Below are positions 48,501 to 62,200 of a DNA stretch of 64,000 bases, in pieces; the stretch's first letter is position 1; every line of letters starts with the position of its first letter. Source of the stretch: Cinclus cinclus (lineage: Eukaryota; Chordata; Aves; Passeriformes; Cinclidae); the NCBI RefSeq assembly GCF_963662255.1, contig NC_085050.1, forward strand, positions 9,358,334-9,422,333, in the 5' to 3' direction. The notes below the pieces were generated by a model. It was given only the letters and a program-made list of their open reading frames with translations. It was not told where the DNA came from and made no database searches. The position numbers were made by a program, and so were the translations under genes.

Positions 48501-50048
48501 AGCTGGGAGTAGACACACCGACAATAGATTGCATCCTTGCTTTTCTTCTCTGTTCTTTTCTTCTTCTCTGTTCTAGCAATGGGTGGAAGAGGGTATTTCC
48601 ACAGCCTTAAAGAAGTATCTCCCTCCTCCCCTCTTCCCTGCTTCTCCCTTTCTACAAAACTTTTGGGTACTCGAGTGGAATAGCAGGTACTGGATTTTTC
48701 ATTTCTTTGCAAAATTACAGTAACCTGGATGGTAAGCAGATGTCTACAAGACATTGAATAGGCATTATTGGTTTGAAACCTGATGGCCAGACTCAAAAAT
48801 GAGGAATCTATGTTTCAGCTTTGCTAGGTGTCCTCAGGTGGTTCAGACTATCTGTAGATTTTATTTCCAGATTCAAAATGAGTGAAAATAAGACAGATCT
48901 ATTTCACAAGTCTATTCTGAAGCTTTATTTGCTTCAAGTCTTCTGGCAATAAGCAATGTATATAGGCAAATATTTTTTTTCTGCCTGTTTGCTAGATTTT
49001 GGGAAGGAAATTCCAACTTTGCCTGCTTTCTGCTGTTCCAAGCCTTGCTCACAGTAACAAGGATTAGACCATAAACCTATATAGGCCTAATTGAACTAAC
49101 AGGAGTTATTACTGTGATGAAAGACACAGCAGTGTGCAAATTCCCTGCACCATAATAAACCATCAGTTCAAAATTGTGCAGGGATAGGTCTGCTTCACCA
49201 CTGGGCCCTACTCCCATGGCTTTGTTGGGTCAAAAAAATTTAAAAAGATCATATCCCTTCCATAGCTGTGCTGTTGAAACTTCAAAGGGCAGCACACAAC
49301 TTAAGCAAGGATTTAAGTAAGCTATTCTTTCTGTTGTTGTGGCTCTGGGGATTTTGGGTGTGAAGAGGTGTGGTCCCTGATTGACAGGACATGGCAAAAG
49401 CCTCGAGCACAGACACCGTTGTACCAACCAAACCTGTGGATTTTGGTTGTGGGGCAAGGTGGGGCTGAAATACACTGCTCTGGTGAAATCTGAGTTTTAG
49501 CAATACCCTCTGCATCTGTACTAGAAATGATTTTGCAGTGCAGCTATCTCAGACAGGCACTTTCAAGACAGAGATGGCTTTGCTCAGGTGCTGACAGAAG
49601 GGAGCTTTTTGGTACACAAAATGTGTTATCAGAGTAATATGTATTTTTTTTTCTTTTTAACTTTCCAATCTGTTGCTGGAAGGCTGCTGTTGCAAGTCAC
49701 AGCTGGGCAAGTAACCATCTGTTAATGAGTAATCCTTGGTATTGGCATTGATCTGGTCCATATTTTGCAATGTAATGCCAGTTCCTGAGTGGGCTTGCTT
49801 GGAGCTCCTTGTTGTTGCTATACTATGCTTTTAATTAGCTCCTGAAGAGAAAGAAGAGGGAAACATCCTGATGATAAATCAGATCTAGTTACAAACAGCA
49901 TTGGATCAGCTTCTCTGGAGTTGCCCTTCAGTGGTTGCTGATTACACCAGGGACCACCTCCAAGGGTCAGGCACTCTGTAAACTCTTCACTCCTGGTAGT
50001 TTAGGGAGAGTGTCCCCCTACGGGGCATTCCCTTCTACCCACAAGGAC
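45561..50048. other. intergenic DNA upstream of HGFAC
   Basis: AT-rich spacer with no supported gene. It includes a TATTTATATTTA-type patch (47548-47600), a repeated TTTTCTTCTCTGTTC motif (48540-48575) and a weaker HNF1-like site at 49721-49733 (11 of 13 matches). Confidence 0.65.
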
Positions 50049-50061
50049 ATTAATGATTAAC
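50049..50061. promoter_or_regulatory. HGFAC: HNF1 site in the HGFAC promoter
   Basis: ATTAATGATTAAC matches the palindromic HNF1 consensus GTTAATNATTAAC at 12 of 13 positions. It lies 159 bases before the HGFAC start codon. HNF1 sites close to the start are typical of liver-secreted protein genes, and HGFAC is made mainly in liver. A weak TATA-like CTAAAATAC follows at 50091. The sequence match is direct; use in vivo is inferred. Confidence 0.65.
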
Positions 50062-50219
50062 AACGATAACAGCTCTGCTTACTTAAAAAACTAAAATACC
50101 CTAAAGTCAAGTAAATCACAGTCCCTTGTGAAAGCTTGTTCCTGATTCACCCTCCTGCTTCAGCCCAGCCCTGGAAGTTTTCGTCTGCAAGGCAAAACCT
50201 TCATGAGAGGAGAGCAAAG

Positions 50220-50285
50220 ATGAAAGTCTGTGCTCCTCTCACTGTTGTCTTGGCTCTGAGTCTGAGCAGTGACTGTGCAAGGATG
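50220..50285 (+). CDS. HGFAC: HGFAC exon 1 (signal peptide)
   Basis: The ATG at 50220-50222 has A at -3 (GCAAAGATGA). Twenty-two codons encode MKVCAPLTVVLALSLSSDCA and RM: one Lys, then a hydrophobic core and small residues, which is a classic signal peptide. The donor is ATG|GTAAGT, phase 0. An upstream ATG at 50203 (TCATGAG) is out of frame. Position, peptide type, phase and the HNF1 site upstream support this as exon 1; no homology was available for the residues. Confidence 0.75.
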
Positions 50286-53200
50286 GTAAGTGATTCTTCT
50301 CTTTTGGAGTGATGCATCATCTGCACGCTGCCTGGCAGGACCAAGTTGCCTTGGGGTTGGATGAGTACAGCCACTCAACAGACCAGAGAAAGAGAGATTC
50401 AAAGAGAATACAAAAGGGATTAGCCAGACGAAGGCTGACAGCAGTGCTCACTGAGGACAGCTGGTATTATACCTTTCTCTGTTTACAGCAATTGCTTACA
50501 CCCATGCCTTGTTGTGGAGGAAATATGGGAGGGGAGGAAGGACCACAAAAATTGAAACCCTTTAAAAATATATCTCAGAAATGTGTTGACCCAAGCAGGT
50601 AGCTGCAGTAGCATGGAGGGAGAGTGCTCCACTGCCAGATATTACTGATGTCTGGTAACTTAACAGGCCAGCTTAGGTGGCTATCTTCTTCTTTTCAGAC
50701 TTCTTGTTTCCATGTCAGACCCTCAGTGTTTTTGCGTTATGGATCTTGTGTCTTTTTTGGGGGTATATCTGCCAAGCACATCAAGCACTGCTGAGCAGGC
50801 TGTGATGGTTTAAATTTGTTAGTTTGTTTAAACCCCATCACAGCCTGGCATCTACCATGGACTAGCAGAACAGTTAGTCACTGCTGCCTTATGGTCAGCA
50901 TTGTGGCCTTAAGATCAGCCTTACTTCTCTAGCTGGGTTAAAACTAACTCAGATATACTTAGATGATGTTATAATCCTAACTATCTCAGAGAAGTACGAA
51001 AGTATGTCCTCAGATATTACATGTGGGAGCAGAGAGGAATGTTCATGTTCTAGGTAAAGATCATCCCTGGCTGAAGCCCTTGCCTGGTGGCAGCAGAGTG
51101 TTTGTAGAGTGTAAAAACTGCTCATTCCTCAGAACTGTTCAAGCCCTCTCTATATATCTTAGCAACAGCTTTTTCTTAACCCCCACTTTTTATGTCCCCT
51201 GTCCAGTTCTATGTTCATGATGTGTGTTTCTTTGTTTGCTTTTCTGATATTTTTTTGCTATGGTTCAATTGCCAGCACCTTTGGTGGCAGCAGCACTTTA
51301 TGCATATTGTCCTTTTTTTTTATTATTTCCTGTGGCTTAAAATCAGCTCAGCCTAATGCTCTTTGCTTGCTGATTGGCAAACCCAAATACAGTTAGAAGT
51401 TGCTTTTGTAACTAATGCCCTAGGAGATACAGCTAAATAGCAGGAAAAGGCAAATGTTGGGATATTATTTGCAACTGTGAACTGGCTCCAGAGTGCATGT
51501 ATGCTTCCCACTGAGAGAAATAGGAGATGTGTCCCTTGGCAATAGAAAGATAAAGTGGAGCTGAGCTTTTGCCTTTGTTGTGTTGTGCTGGGTTTTCCTG
51601 GTTTAGCTGGCACTTTCAGGAGTCAGCCTGTATCTACCCTCTTTCACCAGACTATGCCCCACCAAAAATCACAAGCAAATAAGACTTTCTCAGAAGCATT
51701 GGGAGAAATGCAATTTCAGGGTGCCCTGGAAAGTAGGTTTTTACCAGTAGTAGAGTTCCCAGAGTGAATTTGTGTCTTCAATCCACATTCTCTTTTTCTT
51801 TTTATAGCACTACAAATCTGGGGCAGGAAGAGGCTCAAAGCATGGGTTCATTCGCCCACAAGGTACCAAGTGAAATCCAGTAGGATTCATGACAGTAAGA
51901 ATGGTCTGCCTGTCTGTGTCCGTGCTGTACAAGTTGGCAGGAAGCCTGTGTTTGTTTCAGCATGAATAAGGATTATAGAATGGTTATGCCAATATTCATT
52001 TTTGTTTAAAGGGGAATTTGAAATTAGCTCAGGAATCTCAGATAATTTTCCTTCAGGTGCAGATTAATGGGAAGGTGCTGATGGGATTTTAGTTTGTCTG
52101 AGCTGGCACGGCTTTATATTATTTCACAAGGTTGCTGAAGATGTGCAACAACCTTTAATCAGAGCTTTAGCTGCGCTGTAACTTTCAGGCACATGAACTT
52201 TTTGTATGTACAAGTTCAGTTTCTACCCTGGCCCTTGATGTCTGCGTGGAAGAAGGGTTTGAATTGCGTGCAGCTTTCTGGGTTGCATTTGTTCTGGTGG
52301 CACCTCAATGCTCAGACATGCTGTCTGTAGGAGAGTGTTGCAGTTTCCATTTCTAAAGCTTTTATTGTGCTGGTCATTAGTAGTGGTTTATAGGTTGTAA
52401 CAGCCTTCAGTGGCCTTTGGGATGCAATGTATCTTCTGAATGGGGATGTATTTTCACAACTCTCCTGCCTGCTTATACTGGGAGGTATCAGACAAAGCTG
52501 ATATCAGGACATTTGCTTAATTAGTTCAGAGAATGAAAACTGGGATTGACAAGGGGATGGCAGTGCCTATTTCACACTGTTAGAGAAGGAGACAGGGCAG
52601 ATGGAGTGACCATAATTCCAACTGGTAAAGAAGGGGTTGGACCACAGGGATAGGTTATTTTTTTTCTGTAATGCCAATAACTGACCTCAACAGCTCTTTG
52701 AGATGTCTCGGCTCATGAGAGTTAACAGATATTGTAAGGGTGTGCAGGAGCCTCAGCCATCATGGGAGAGGTGAGCTCAGGACAAGGAGCAGTTGTACAT
52801 TGTGTCTGAGAAATGGAAATGTGCTGTGCTGCCAGTTTGATTGAGTGCCCCTTTTCTCTCTTACAGAAGTGGTTGGCTTCCCATTCAGACTTTGGGATCT
52901 CAAAACAGATTACTTTTAGTTTAATGGTTAAATAAGCTCTGACAGTTTTTCATTGTCTTTTTTGTCTTCAGCTTCTCTCATTCTCAAGACTCATATTGAA
53001 GTATTTTTTCTGATAGATTCCCACTAGCCTTCCTTAAACTCCCACCATCCTTCCTTAGACTGCCATCACTGATGTGGCAAATATAAAACTTGCCCTTTTT
53101 AGACACTGGTCCCATCAGTTTCTCCCCACTTGTAAGGAATTTGCTTATCCCAAAGGGAAGGTGGTATGATCAAAATTCTCTCTCTATCCCCAAGCTCTAA

Positions 53201-56200
53201 AGCCTTCTTCCTTCTGACTGTTTCTATTTCAGTTTGTACTGTCTGGTTCCTTAATTATTTTAAACAGATATTACAATATAGAGCCTGAAAGGATACAACT
53301 TCAGAAATTATTTTAATATGCAATTACAATACTACATAATTAGAAATGATAATTGCAATTAATGAATATAATTGGCATTTGCTGTACCAGAAATGGCAGT
53401 ATATTTTGAACTGAAATTATCCGAGATCTTTGTTCCACCACAGAGTTCATTAATCTTTGTTGATTCAGTCATTATGTAGGATTTTAAGCTTCTTCTTATG
53501 CACTAGACATTGCAGAGACACAGAGTCCCGAGTACAGCTGAAAAACTTGCAGATATCTATCTTTATAATTTCATATAATAGTATATAATATAATTTGTGG
53601 GTTGGTTTTCAGCTGCATTATGAGTTTTTTGTATTTGTATTTCAGTGTTTACAGAGGATGGGCATTTATGCAAATTTCCTTTCCGGTATGGTGGAAGGTT
53701 TTATCACACGTGTTTATCAAATTCATTTTCCAGAAAGAAATGGTAAGTTGATATAGCTCATAAATGAAAACAGCATTCAAATGAAATGTCATCCTTTTAG
53801 TGCTTTCATCTTGCTTTTGGAATAATTAACATGAGCTTGATATTGTGCCCAAGGAGGCTGTGCAGTCCTGCTGATAGTCATGGCCCTCGGGTCAAGACAT
53901 GTTCGGGGAGAAGGGAGCCCTGGCACCGGGTTTCTGCAGCCACAGGAGGCTCAGGCACTGCAGAAATGTTTCCTCGCTGCCCTTCCTATTGGAACTGCAA
54001 CTTACATGAGTGACAAGGGCTTGTACAGAAAAGGCAGGACCGATAGAAAGACCTGGTAGAAACCCTCAGCTGAGGGAGAAAGGAGAGACACAGACACCTG
54101 CAAGAGAGGACACTCGGTCAAGGGAGGCAGGCTGTACTTGCTCTGCAGCAGAGACCATCTGATTTCTGGAAACAGGGAAGCTGTTTTCTCCCCACCCCCA
54201 TGTCTCTAATTTCTATCCAGATTGGCACCAGAACCCCTTCGAATAGTGCAGTACTAAGAAGTGAGGCATTACTTCTGTTTGTTGGTTAATGATTTATTCT
54301 ACTCGTGTGTTTAAGGCCAGGTCTCATTCTTTTGGGCAAAGGTTACTTTTCTACTTTTGCAGAAACTGTTAGAAGCATTTGTGGTCTGTTTTTGGAGTCG
54401 GGGCAGTCAGATGGGAACCCTACTGAATTAAAGCCCTGAATAAAAAAGATAAACTTTGCAGACAAACTCATATGATAGGCATTTATTAACTGAAATCAAA
54501 GGCAACAATGCAGAGAATATGTGGGTACCAGTAATGTGAAAATTATGCCCAGATGAGCCATGTGAAAGGCAAACACTTGCCTGTTTTTAGCATGGAGATA
54601 ATATTTTACAGTTTATTTTGCTTGCCCAGGCAGGGCAGAACTCTCATTTTTTATTCTGGACTGTCTAATTTTTTCATGATCTGTTGGTGTCTTTCTGATG
54701 ACAACATCAGTTTCAAGTGTAAGTGCTGGTGTAATGTAAACAACACCACACAAACCTGCTTACACGATTGGACACCAAACTTCAGGCGAGGAAACCACTT
54801 CAGAATTTCCCCAGTATGCACCAATACAACCCAGCTAATAAAAGCCTCCAGGAAACAAGAATTTGAGACCATCTTAAACTAAAGAAGGGGAGCTGGCATA
54901 ATTTACCAGTTTGACTACTGCCTTTGATGAACTGTAGCCACAAAGAGTTTGACCTTAGTACCCACTAAATTTCATGCAATGCTTAAGAGGGATCCTGTTA
55001 ATACATGACACTGCGTATTTATTTTTAGCCAGATAGGCCAGAGAAATGGAAAAACCTGTGAACTGATGGGGTCCAAGGTTAGAGCACACTTTAGAGCTGA
55101 CCTTGAACCACTTGCTCTTATGCTTCCGACTTTTTAAAAGCCATTTACAAGCAGGGAGACAAAGAGGAGGACAGCTGGAGTTATTTGGATTTGACAGACC
55201 ATTTCACCCTATGGGTGACCTTCTGACCAGTGTTTACTCATCACTCATAAGCTAAAAGCAACTTAATGTGTGACTTCAGACACAGATATGCCGGGAAAAG
55301 AGCCCTGAATAGCAGTTGGGAAACCTGCTCTGTGCATTTTTTGTGTGACTTGGCACGAACCCAGGCTGGACTTACATAGAATAACTGATCCCAGGGACCT
55401 GGTGGGCAGCAGGAGAGGGCAAGGCTTGTGCCCTTCCTGCCCCTGCCTCCTGCAAGCTAGAAAGGGGTGATGGGAGACTGGGTCCAAGATGCTCTTTCAG
55501 GGTAGAATTCCGGGAAACCCGACCAGGAGAGCACTGGCTGAGTTCATGTCCTCAGTCCTCAAGTCATACTTTGAGTCAGGACTATAGGGAGGAATTCACA
55601 GTGCAGGCCAAACCCCACTCAAATTGGCTTTAGATTTATGTTTTCTCATACTACATATGACACAGATACTGTGTTTCAACATAAATCTGCTCCTGACCGT
55701 AGAAAGCTCTCCCTACTTTCTTTGAGAGCAACAAACAAGTTGTATCTTTATAAATATTTATTGAAAGTACAGGAAAGAAGACAAAATAATTGCACTGTTT
55801 AAATAACAGACTACCTTTAGCAGAATCCTATATTGCTTTTCACCTTAATTATAATCTGTTTTCGCAGATAAATTTCCATTTAGTGGCCTATTACCAAGTC
55901 TTAAATTATATCTTGCTAAAGATATATGTAAATTTTCTTTTTGTTCTGAGGAGAAAAAAAAAAACAAACTGGAATTGCTACTGTTTTTCATTGGTACCTC
56001 CAAAAAGACAGAGCAGTGTAGGGACAGACAAAATGGGGGTGCAGTGAACACTTGTGAGAGCAAAAGGGGAGGGTGGTCTGTACTGGACCAAGCTGTGGCT
56101 GTAGGGAAGCTGCCAGCACCCTGTCCCTGTGTCCCAGGGTGGGATGAGCTCCTCACATTCTGCTCAAGGGGCATGGCAGGAGCAGACCTTGCCTGAGATT

Positions 56201-59200
56201 TTGGCTATAAAGTGGAAGGTGTTGAGTCATACCCTGCAGAAGCCTTATCCTGTGCTTGAGTTCTGGATGGGTGGGGCCCCTGTGCAAGGGTGAGCTTAAG
56301 TCTGTGTAGGAAGGACATGATCTTATCATCTTCCCTGGAAACAAGAAGATGGCTTTTGATATGTTGGCCACAGACTGAAAACAGTACAGAGGACAGATTT
56401 TTTGGCCAGCTGAATTACGAGATGGGGAGTTTATGACAGTCCTGGAAAGGAGAAGTACCCATGGGCTGAGCTGGGAGATGTCAAGCATCAGGCTCTGAAG
56501 TTTCCTGGAGCTGGTAGTGGTTGGTCTGGTGTTGTCAGGCAAAGTCTGGCCATGTCTCATGGTCAGGACAACACCTAAAAAGGTCTCAGGCAACCTCCAA
56601 ATCTCAAACATAGTGACAACTCCAGATGTGAAGGCAAAGCTCTTTCCTTGCACCTGTCTGCCTCTGGCCTGGGGCTTTGTTTACTCTCCAAAACATCCTA
56701 TTGTTACAGCTCCCTGTGCCCCTGGTCGGATAAACAGCCTGCTTTCCATTTATCCTGCCTGCCAGTTAGGCATCATCTGTGACACACCCTTTTGTTTATC
56801 CATTCCCATGTTATTTACTACGTATGGACTTAAAATGTTATTTAAATCAACCTCTTGTAGTGGACTTTTCTAATATAGCTAGTTCAGTATCTCTGTCTTT
56901 ATGTTTTCACTTTCACGTTAACAATTTTAAATGACAAGCTGATGTAAAAATATTTGCAATCCCATAAATTTTGACTGTGGGCATATTTGCTAATAGCATA
57001 AAGAAATAATAAGGCCATTGAGTTGGTTTGGCTGCTGGAGGTATTATTCTACAAGACTGAAATGTCACCACATTTTTGGTAAGCCTCCAATCAGACAAAA
57101 CATTTTTGAAAGAAAAGGAAGGAAACAAGTGAAATATGTTTGAGGATGAGCTGAGGTTCTCACAGACAGTGAGATCTGTGGTGGAAAATATAAGAGGATT
57201 GTGTCACTGTGGAAAAGCTTGACACCAAGGAGGCAGCTTGGCATCACAAGGGAGGACACACCTCGTTGTAGTCACTGCAAGGCAATAGGGAAGGACAGGC
57301 TGTGGAGAGCATCGAGTGGGAGGACCAGTGGTTTGTGGAGAGCTGGGGTCAGGGTCTCTGACAACAAAAAAAATATTTTAAGATGAAAAAAATTGAGATT
57401 CCTCTTTGCTTAGAACTTGGCTGCCGCTGGACAGTGACACAAGCAGTGCTGAGGACAATTTTAACTCATTTTTCATCTTCATTCTCATGCATACTAGACC
57501 ACCCTTTAAAGAAAGCACAACCCACTTCACACCAAAGGATCTTTGAGGAGTTTCCATCAACTCCCAGCAGTTGCATCAGCCTTAATTCCTGTGAGTGAAC
57601 AGCCTCTTCAAGTATGTGCCATGTTAATGTGCACCAGACTACCAAGCACCTCTTTTAGTGCACCTTTTATAATTGAGGCCACCAAACTTAATATATATGG
57701 CCTATTCAGATGCTCCATAGGAATTATGCATTTTTAATACCACATAGCATCTAATTAAGAAGGAAAATAGGGCAGTTAAAATGTAGACATGGGCTACAAT
57801 AAAATTTCAATCTAACTTGTGACATCCTAGGGTGAAGAATTTGATCACACAACTGCTCAAAGAATGATAAAAATTTGCATAATGCAAATAGATCATCAGG
57901 CACATTAAATTAACCCCAGTGTCTTCTAATGTCATGTAGCTGATATCGATTATTCTGCATTATAACTGGCGAGGGAAGATGTTTTGGTGGAATGTGCACT
58001 GGGACAGGATGTGGACGTCCAAGATTCAGCCTCAGTTCAGTGCTCACTGTGTGTCCCTTGGGAAGCCTCCAAATCTACTCCTGCAGAAGAGGAATAGCAG
58101 CTCAGTGCTCCTTGGAGTGCTCTGAGCCTCAGAAAACAGACTGAGATGGCAGAGCACCAGTGAGGGTGTGCAGGACTCAGTCCCCTGCTCTGAAAAAAAG
58201 GAGAGGTTTTATCTGTGCCTTTGGAAAACACCACTGTGTCTTTTATTTCCTCATTTCATCTTGCAAGTTCTAAAATAAGAATGCTTAAAGGAACTGAGTC
58301 TGAAAACAGTGAAATATGCTAGTCACTGAAAGTCAGGGAAAAATCCCTTTGTGGACAGTCTCCTGCCTCTGCAGATTATTACAATAACTGTCAGGCATCA
58401 GAAATGGGCTGGGTCCTGTTTTGCTTGTTTTGTAATAAATAGAGAAGAAATAATTTATTTGTTTTGGTTTTGTTTTTTATTTATGTCTTTCATTTTCTAA
58501 TCCCAGAAATAGAAAGAATGTTGGGTTCTTCTGAAGGATTCATTGAAATCCCAGGTCCTGCATTTGCATCTTATTTTTCATCTGTTTTTAATCTGAGAGG
58601 AGCAGAGCAACTTTACCAAAAGAAAGCATATTTTTTCCTCTGCTCTTAAAAGAATTTGAATGTAACTGATGCTAATTAGAAACAAACAAACAAACAAACA
58701 TGAATTTCCAGGTTGCCAGAGTTAAGGTCTTGTAGTTTCAGTGCAAACATCCAGGTTGTTTAAAACTGCACTGAGCTGCACCTTTGTTTCATTTCAGGTG
58801 TTCAACAACACATAACTTTGACCGGGACAGGAGATGGGGACACTGTGATTTGTTGCCCAGAGACCACTCAGGTAAGGCAAGACATTGCTGAGTTGCTCCA
58901 GACACCTGGCTCCGACTTTGCCACCTGCAGGGAGGAGGGACAGTGCCTTAAGTGCAGCTTTCATTTGTGTATTTATTTTGAAGCAAGCCTTCACATCAGC
59001 TGTTTCCATCATCTCTCTGTGATGCTGCACAACCATAGCATTAGACTGTGAATATCACACAGTCTTTAATTCACTCTCTGCTGACTAACTCAAAGCCATG
59101 GAGAGAAATTATGGTAATGCCAGCATGGAAATCCAAACTCCTGCTGTAGCCAAAAGAAAAGGTGATCATCTTCTCCTCCCTCATGGCTTGGATGTGCCTT

Positions 59201-62200
59201 TTAGCTTTCCCTTTGTTTACACAGCTGCATTTTCTGTCTGTTTGACCAGTTAATTTTTTAGGAGGCGCAGAAACATTAGACACCCTGTACAACACACAGC
59301 CATCACTTCCAGCTTTCCTTTCTTGAGATCTCATGAGAAAAGAGCAGATCTCAAACCCAGACTTCCTTGAGCTTTGGGCTGTGTCAGAGAAGACAAGAGA
59401 CCAGAGATGTTCATTGCAGGAGTCTTGAGGGATAATGAAAGGAGGAGCTGAGCAGCTCTGTGGCTTCATGTGGTCACCACACTCCAGTGCTGCAATTACC
59501 CCATTGCAAAGGTCTGTCTAAAAGGGGAAGTCAAGATCTGTGGCAAAGTCACCTTAATATATAAAAGTCACTTTAATTGACACACTGGGTGAAAGTTCAC
59601 CTGGGAATATGCATCCCTGTCCTCAGCAGTCCCTCAGTGACTGGCCTTTGCTTATCTCTGTATCCCTAGATCTATGCTTCATAAGCTGGATGCTGGGGAA
59701 TTCCACTTTAAAAGGAATATATATAAATTCCCATTTCATACAGCCACAGACAAGCCTGAAAAATCAGGTGTTGCACTGGTTGAACTTGATGCCCCTGAGG
59801 CCTTTTTTGGATTGTTGTCTAAATACTGATCATGATCCTCTTTCTGCCATCTCACTCTTTTCAAATGAGACACATCTTATTTAGTCTGCAGGACATGACC
59901 AATAGCCTTAGATATTCACTTCCACCTTCAAATGAAGGGCTTTTTCCACCAGCACCTTTCAGGGAGTTCTTCACAGTGTCAGGAGTCTTATTGCCAACCT
60001 GATTGCAATCTCCCAGAGCACTTGAAAAGCCAAGTTAGCTGAATCACGCTGACAGTCTAAAATTAAGCAGTGCATAACATCACCTTTTTTAATTTAACTA
60101 CTTTAAATTATTCTCCAGCCTGGCTTTAAAACAGATTAAGAGTAGATCAGAGGCCAGTGACCTAGCCCCAGAAATGTATACAACTTTGTGATGCAAGTGT
60201 GCTAGACAAGAACATAGACCTTATGGGTAGTTCATGCTTACAAGAGTCAGGTTATGAGAGCTGCGCTTAGTTATTCATCAGTGGCTTCCGAAAGCTTAAA
60301 ATGTTGGTAGCTGTGACTAGTGACTGCTTTAATCCTCCAGTGAAACACTCACTGTGATGGTGACAGCTCAATGACCCAAGGAGACTCTTCCAGGAGCTGA
60401 AAGAGCTGTCCAAGCCTAGTGTTACACATCTGGGGGTGCCTTGTGCCACCTCTGTCCCTCTGTCTGCCCATCACCACTATCTTGCCAGACAGCTGGCTGC
60501 CTGCAGGTCTTTTTGGGCTTCCTGGCTCATTTTTGCCTGTTACCCACAACAGTGGGTAACAGTGGGTTGGAACAAGAAAGCTGCTCTGTCTGCCTGCCAG
60601 GGTATCTCTGTTGATGTACCCTAGCACCAGTGAGGGCTTTTCCTGGCTACTGGTTTTCCTCCAGAAAAAAAAAAAGAAACAAACAAACAAAAATAAGAAA
60701 CAAAACCAAACCAACCAACCAAAAAAGAATTATATGTGTAGGAGAGGAAAGAGAAAAAAGGATAAGGTAGCTGGAAGAGATCACTGCTGGCTGTTGCAAA
60801 ATAAAAGATAACCCCTTTATTTCTGGAAGCATTTAGAATTTGAAAAAAAATTTAAATAAAAAGGTTTTGGCTGTTATTTTATCTATAAACGTTAAGTCTA
60901 CTTAGTGTTTTTTTAAGCAGCAAGCGCTGTATTTGGGCTTGGGAAATGTTTAACAGATCATTAACCATAGCTTAAAGAGAGCAGGCTTATGAAGAGGGTG
61001 AGAGGAAAAGCAACATAATGGATGAAGGGAATTTGAAGAAAAAGAAGGAAAGTTTGCCTGCTGTGGAAGAAATAAGCTGTCAAACTGAACAATGCTGATC
61101 TTTAAAATGTGTAAAATAATACTTTTTATTTTTTTTAATCCACTAAAGTATTAATTTTTTGGGTGTTTTCTACTTGAAAAACAAAAAAAAAGAAGGAATT
61201 TCAGGGACAGTATTCTCCTGCCATAAGAGGTTGGTGAGCAGTGTATCCATTGGCATGGAAGGAGCTTCTTTAGAGCAAAGGTTGAAGCACAAACTCTCTC
61301 CAGGCCAGGAATACCACATGTATGTGACAAGTCAACTTCAAGACGTTGGAGTTGCTTACAAATCAATGTTAAGCAAGCACTGAAGGCTTTGATCCAGAAA
61401 GATACGTCTGTCAAATTCAAGGGAATGTTTAACCAAGAAGCCTTTAGCTTTAGGAAGAAGTGAAGCTTGGGTAGGAGGTTTCTGCTGGAGGGAGGAATTA
61501 GTACTGCATGCACATGGGCCAGTTGAGCTGTGCATGCATAGCTCACATACATGTTCAAATATCCCTAAATGTGAAATGCCCCTGTAGGTGGGACTTCCAG
61601 ATTTTTGACAGTCTGGTAGGACTACTTCTCTGAATGTCTAGAAATCTTGGACAAATGGTCAAAACCTCAGGGAGAACCCAAACATGGGGGAGAAAATTTC
61701 CAGACAACATTTTTAAGATCCCTCTGGACTGATATGGGAAGAAGTAGTAGAGTGGTGTGGGCTGTGCAGGCAAGAGGATGAGACATCATCCCAGGAGGAG
61801 CTCTTAGGAAGGTAGCTGGCAGAAACACAAAGTTTTTGTTGGGAAATGCAGGCAGAAAGGTGACACAAGGTACTGCTCAATCAGCAGAGACTCAGAGAGG
61901 TGAAGATGCAGTCAAGGTGAGAGCTAGCAAGCATGGAGTGTTTTACCTGTGAGGGTGCTTTAGACACTGCTTTAGACTTGGCACTGCCCAGTTAATAGAT
62001 AGTTAATAGTGGGCAGGATTCCCCACTGGGAACTGAGATGTGTCCATCTGCTTATGAACAGAAGTTGTTCCTGGACTCTAGGACACAACACTGTGTTGTG
62101 GAGCAACACAGAACATGCCTGGAAGGTCAGACTGGAGTGGTGGGTGGGATATAGTTACGGACAGATTGAGAAAGAAATGAATGAGTGGAAGGGCTTTTTG

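Noticed and set aside
56153..56653. 166-codon minus-strand open frame in HGFAC intron 3
   Set aside because: Composition shows no domain or signal peptide, and nothing around it suggests a gene.
59770..59830. CR1-tail-like TTGAACTTGATGCCCC stretch
   Set aside because: Only a short, poor match and no tail repeats; too weak to call.
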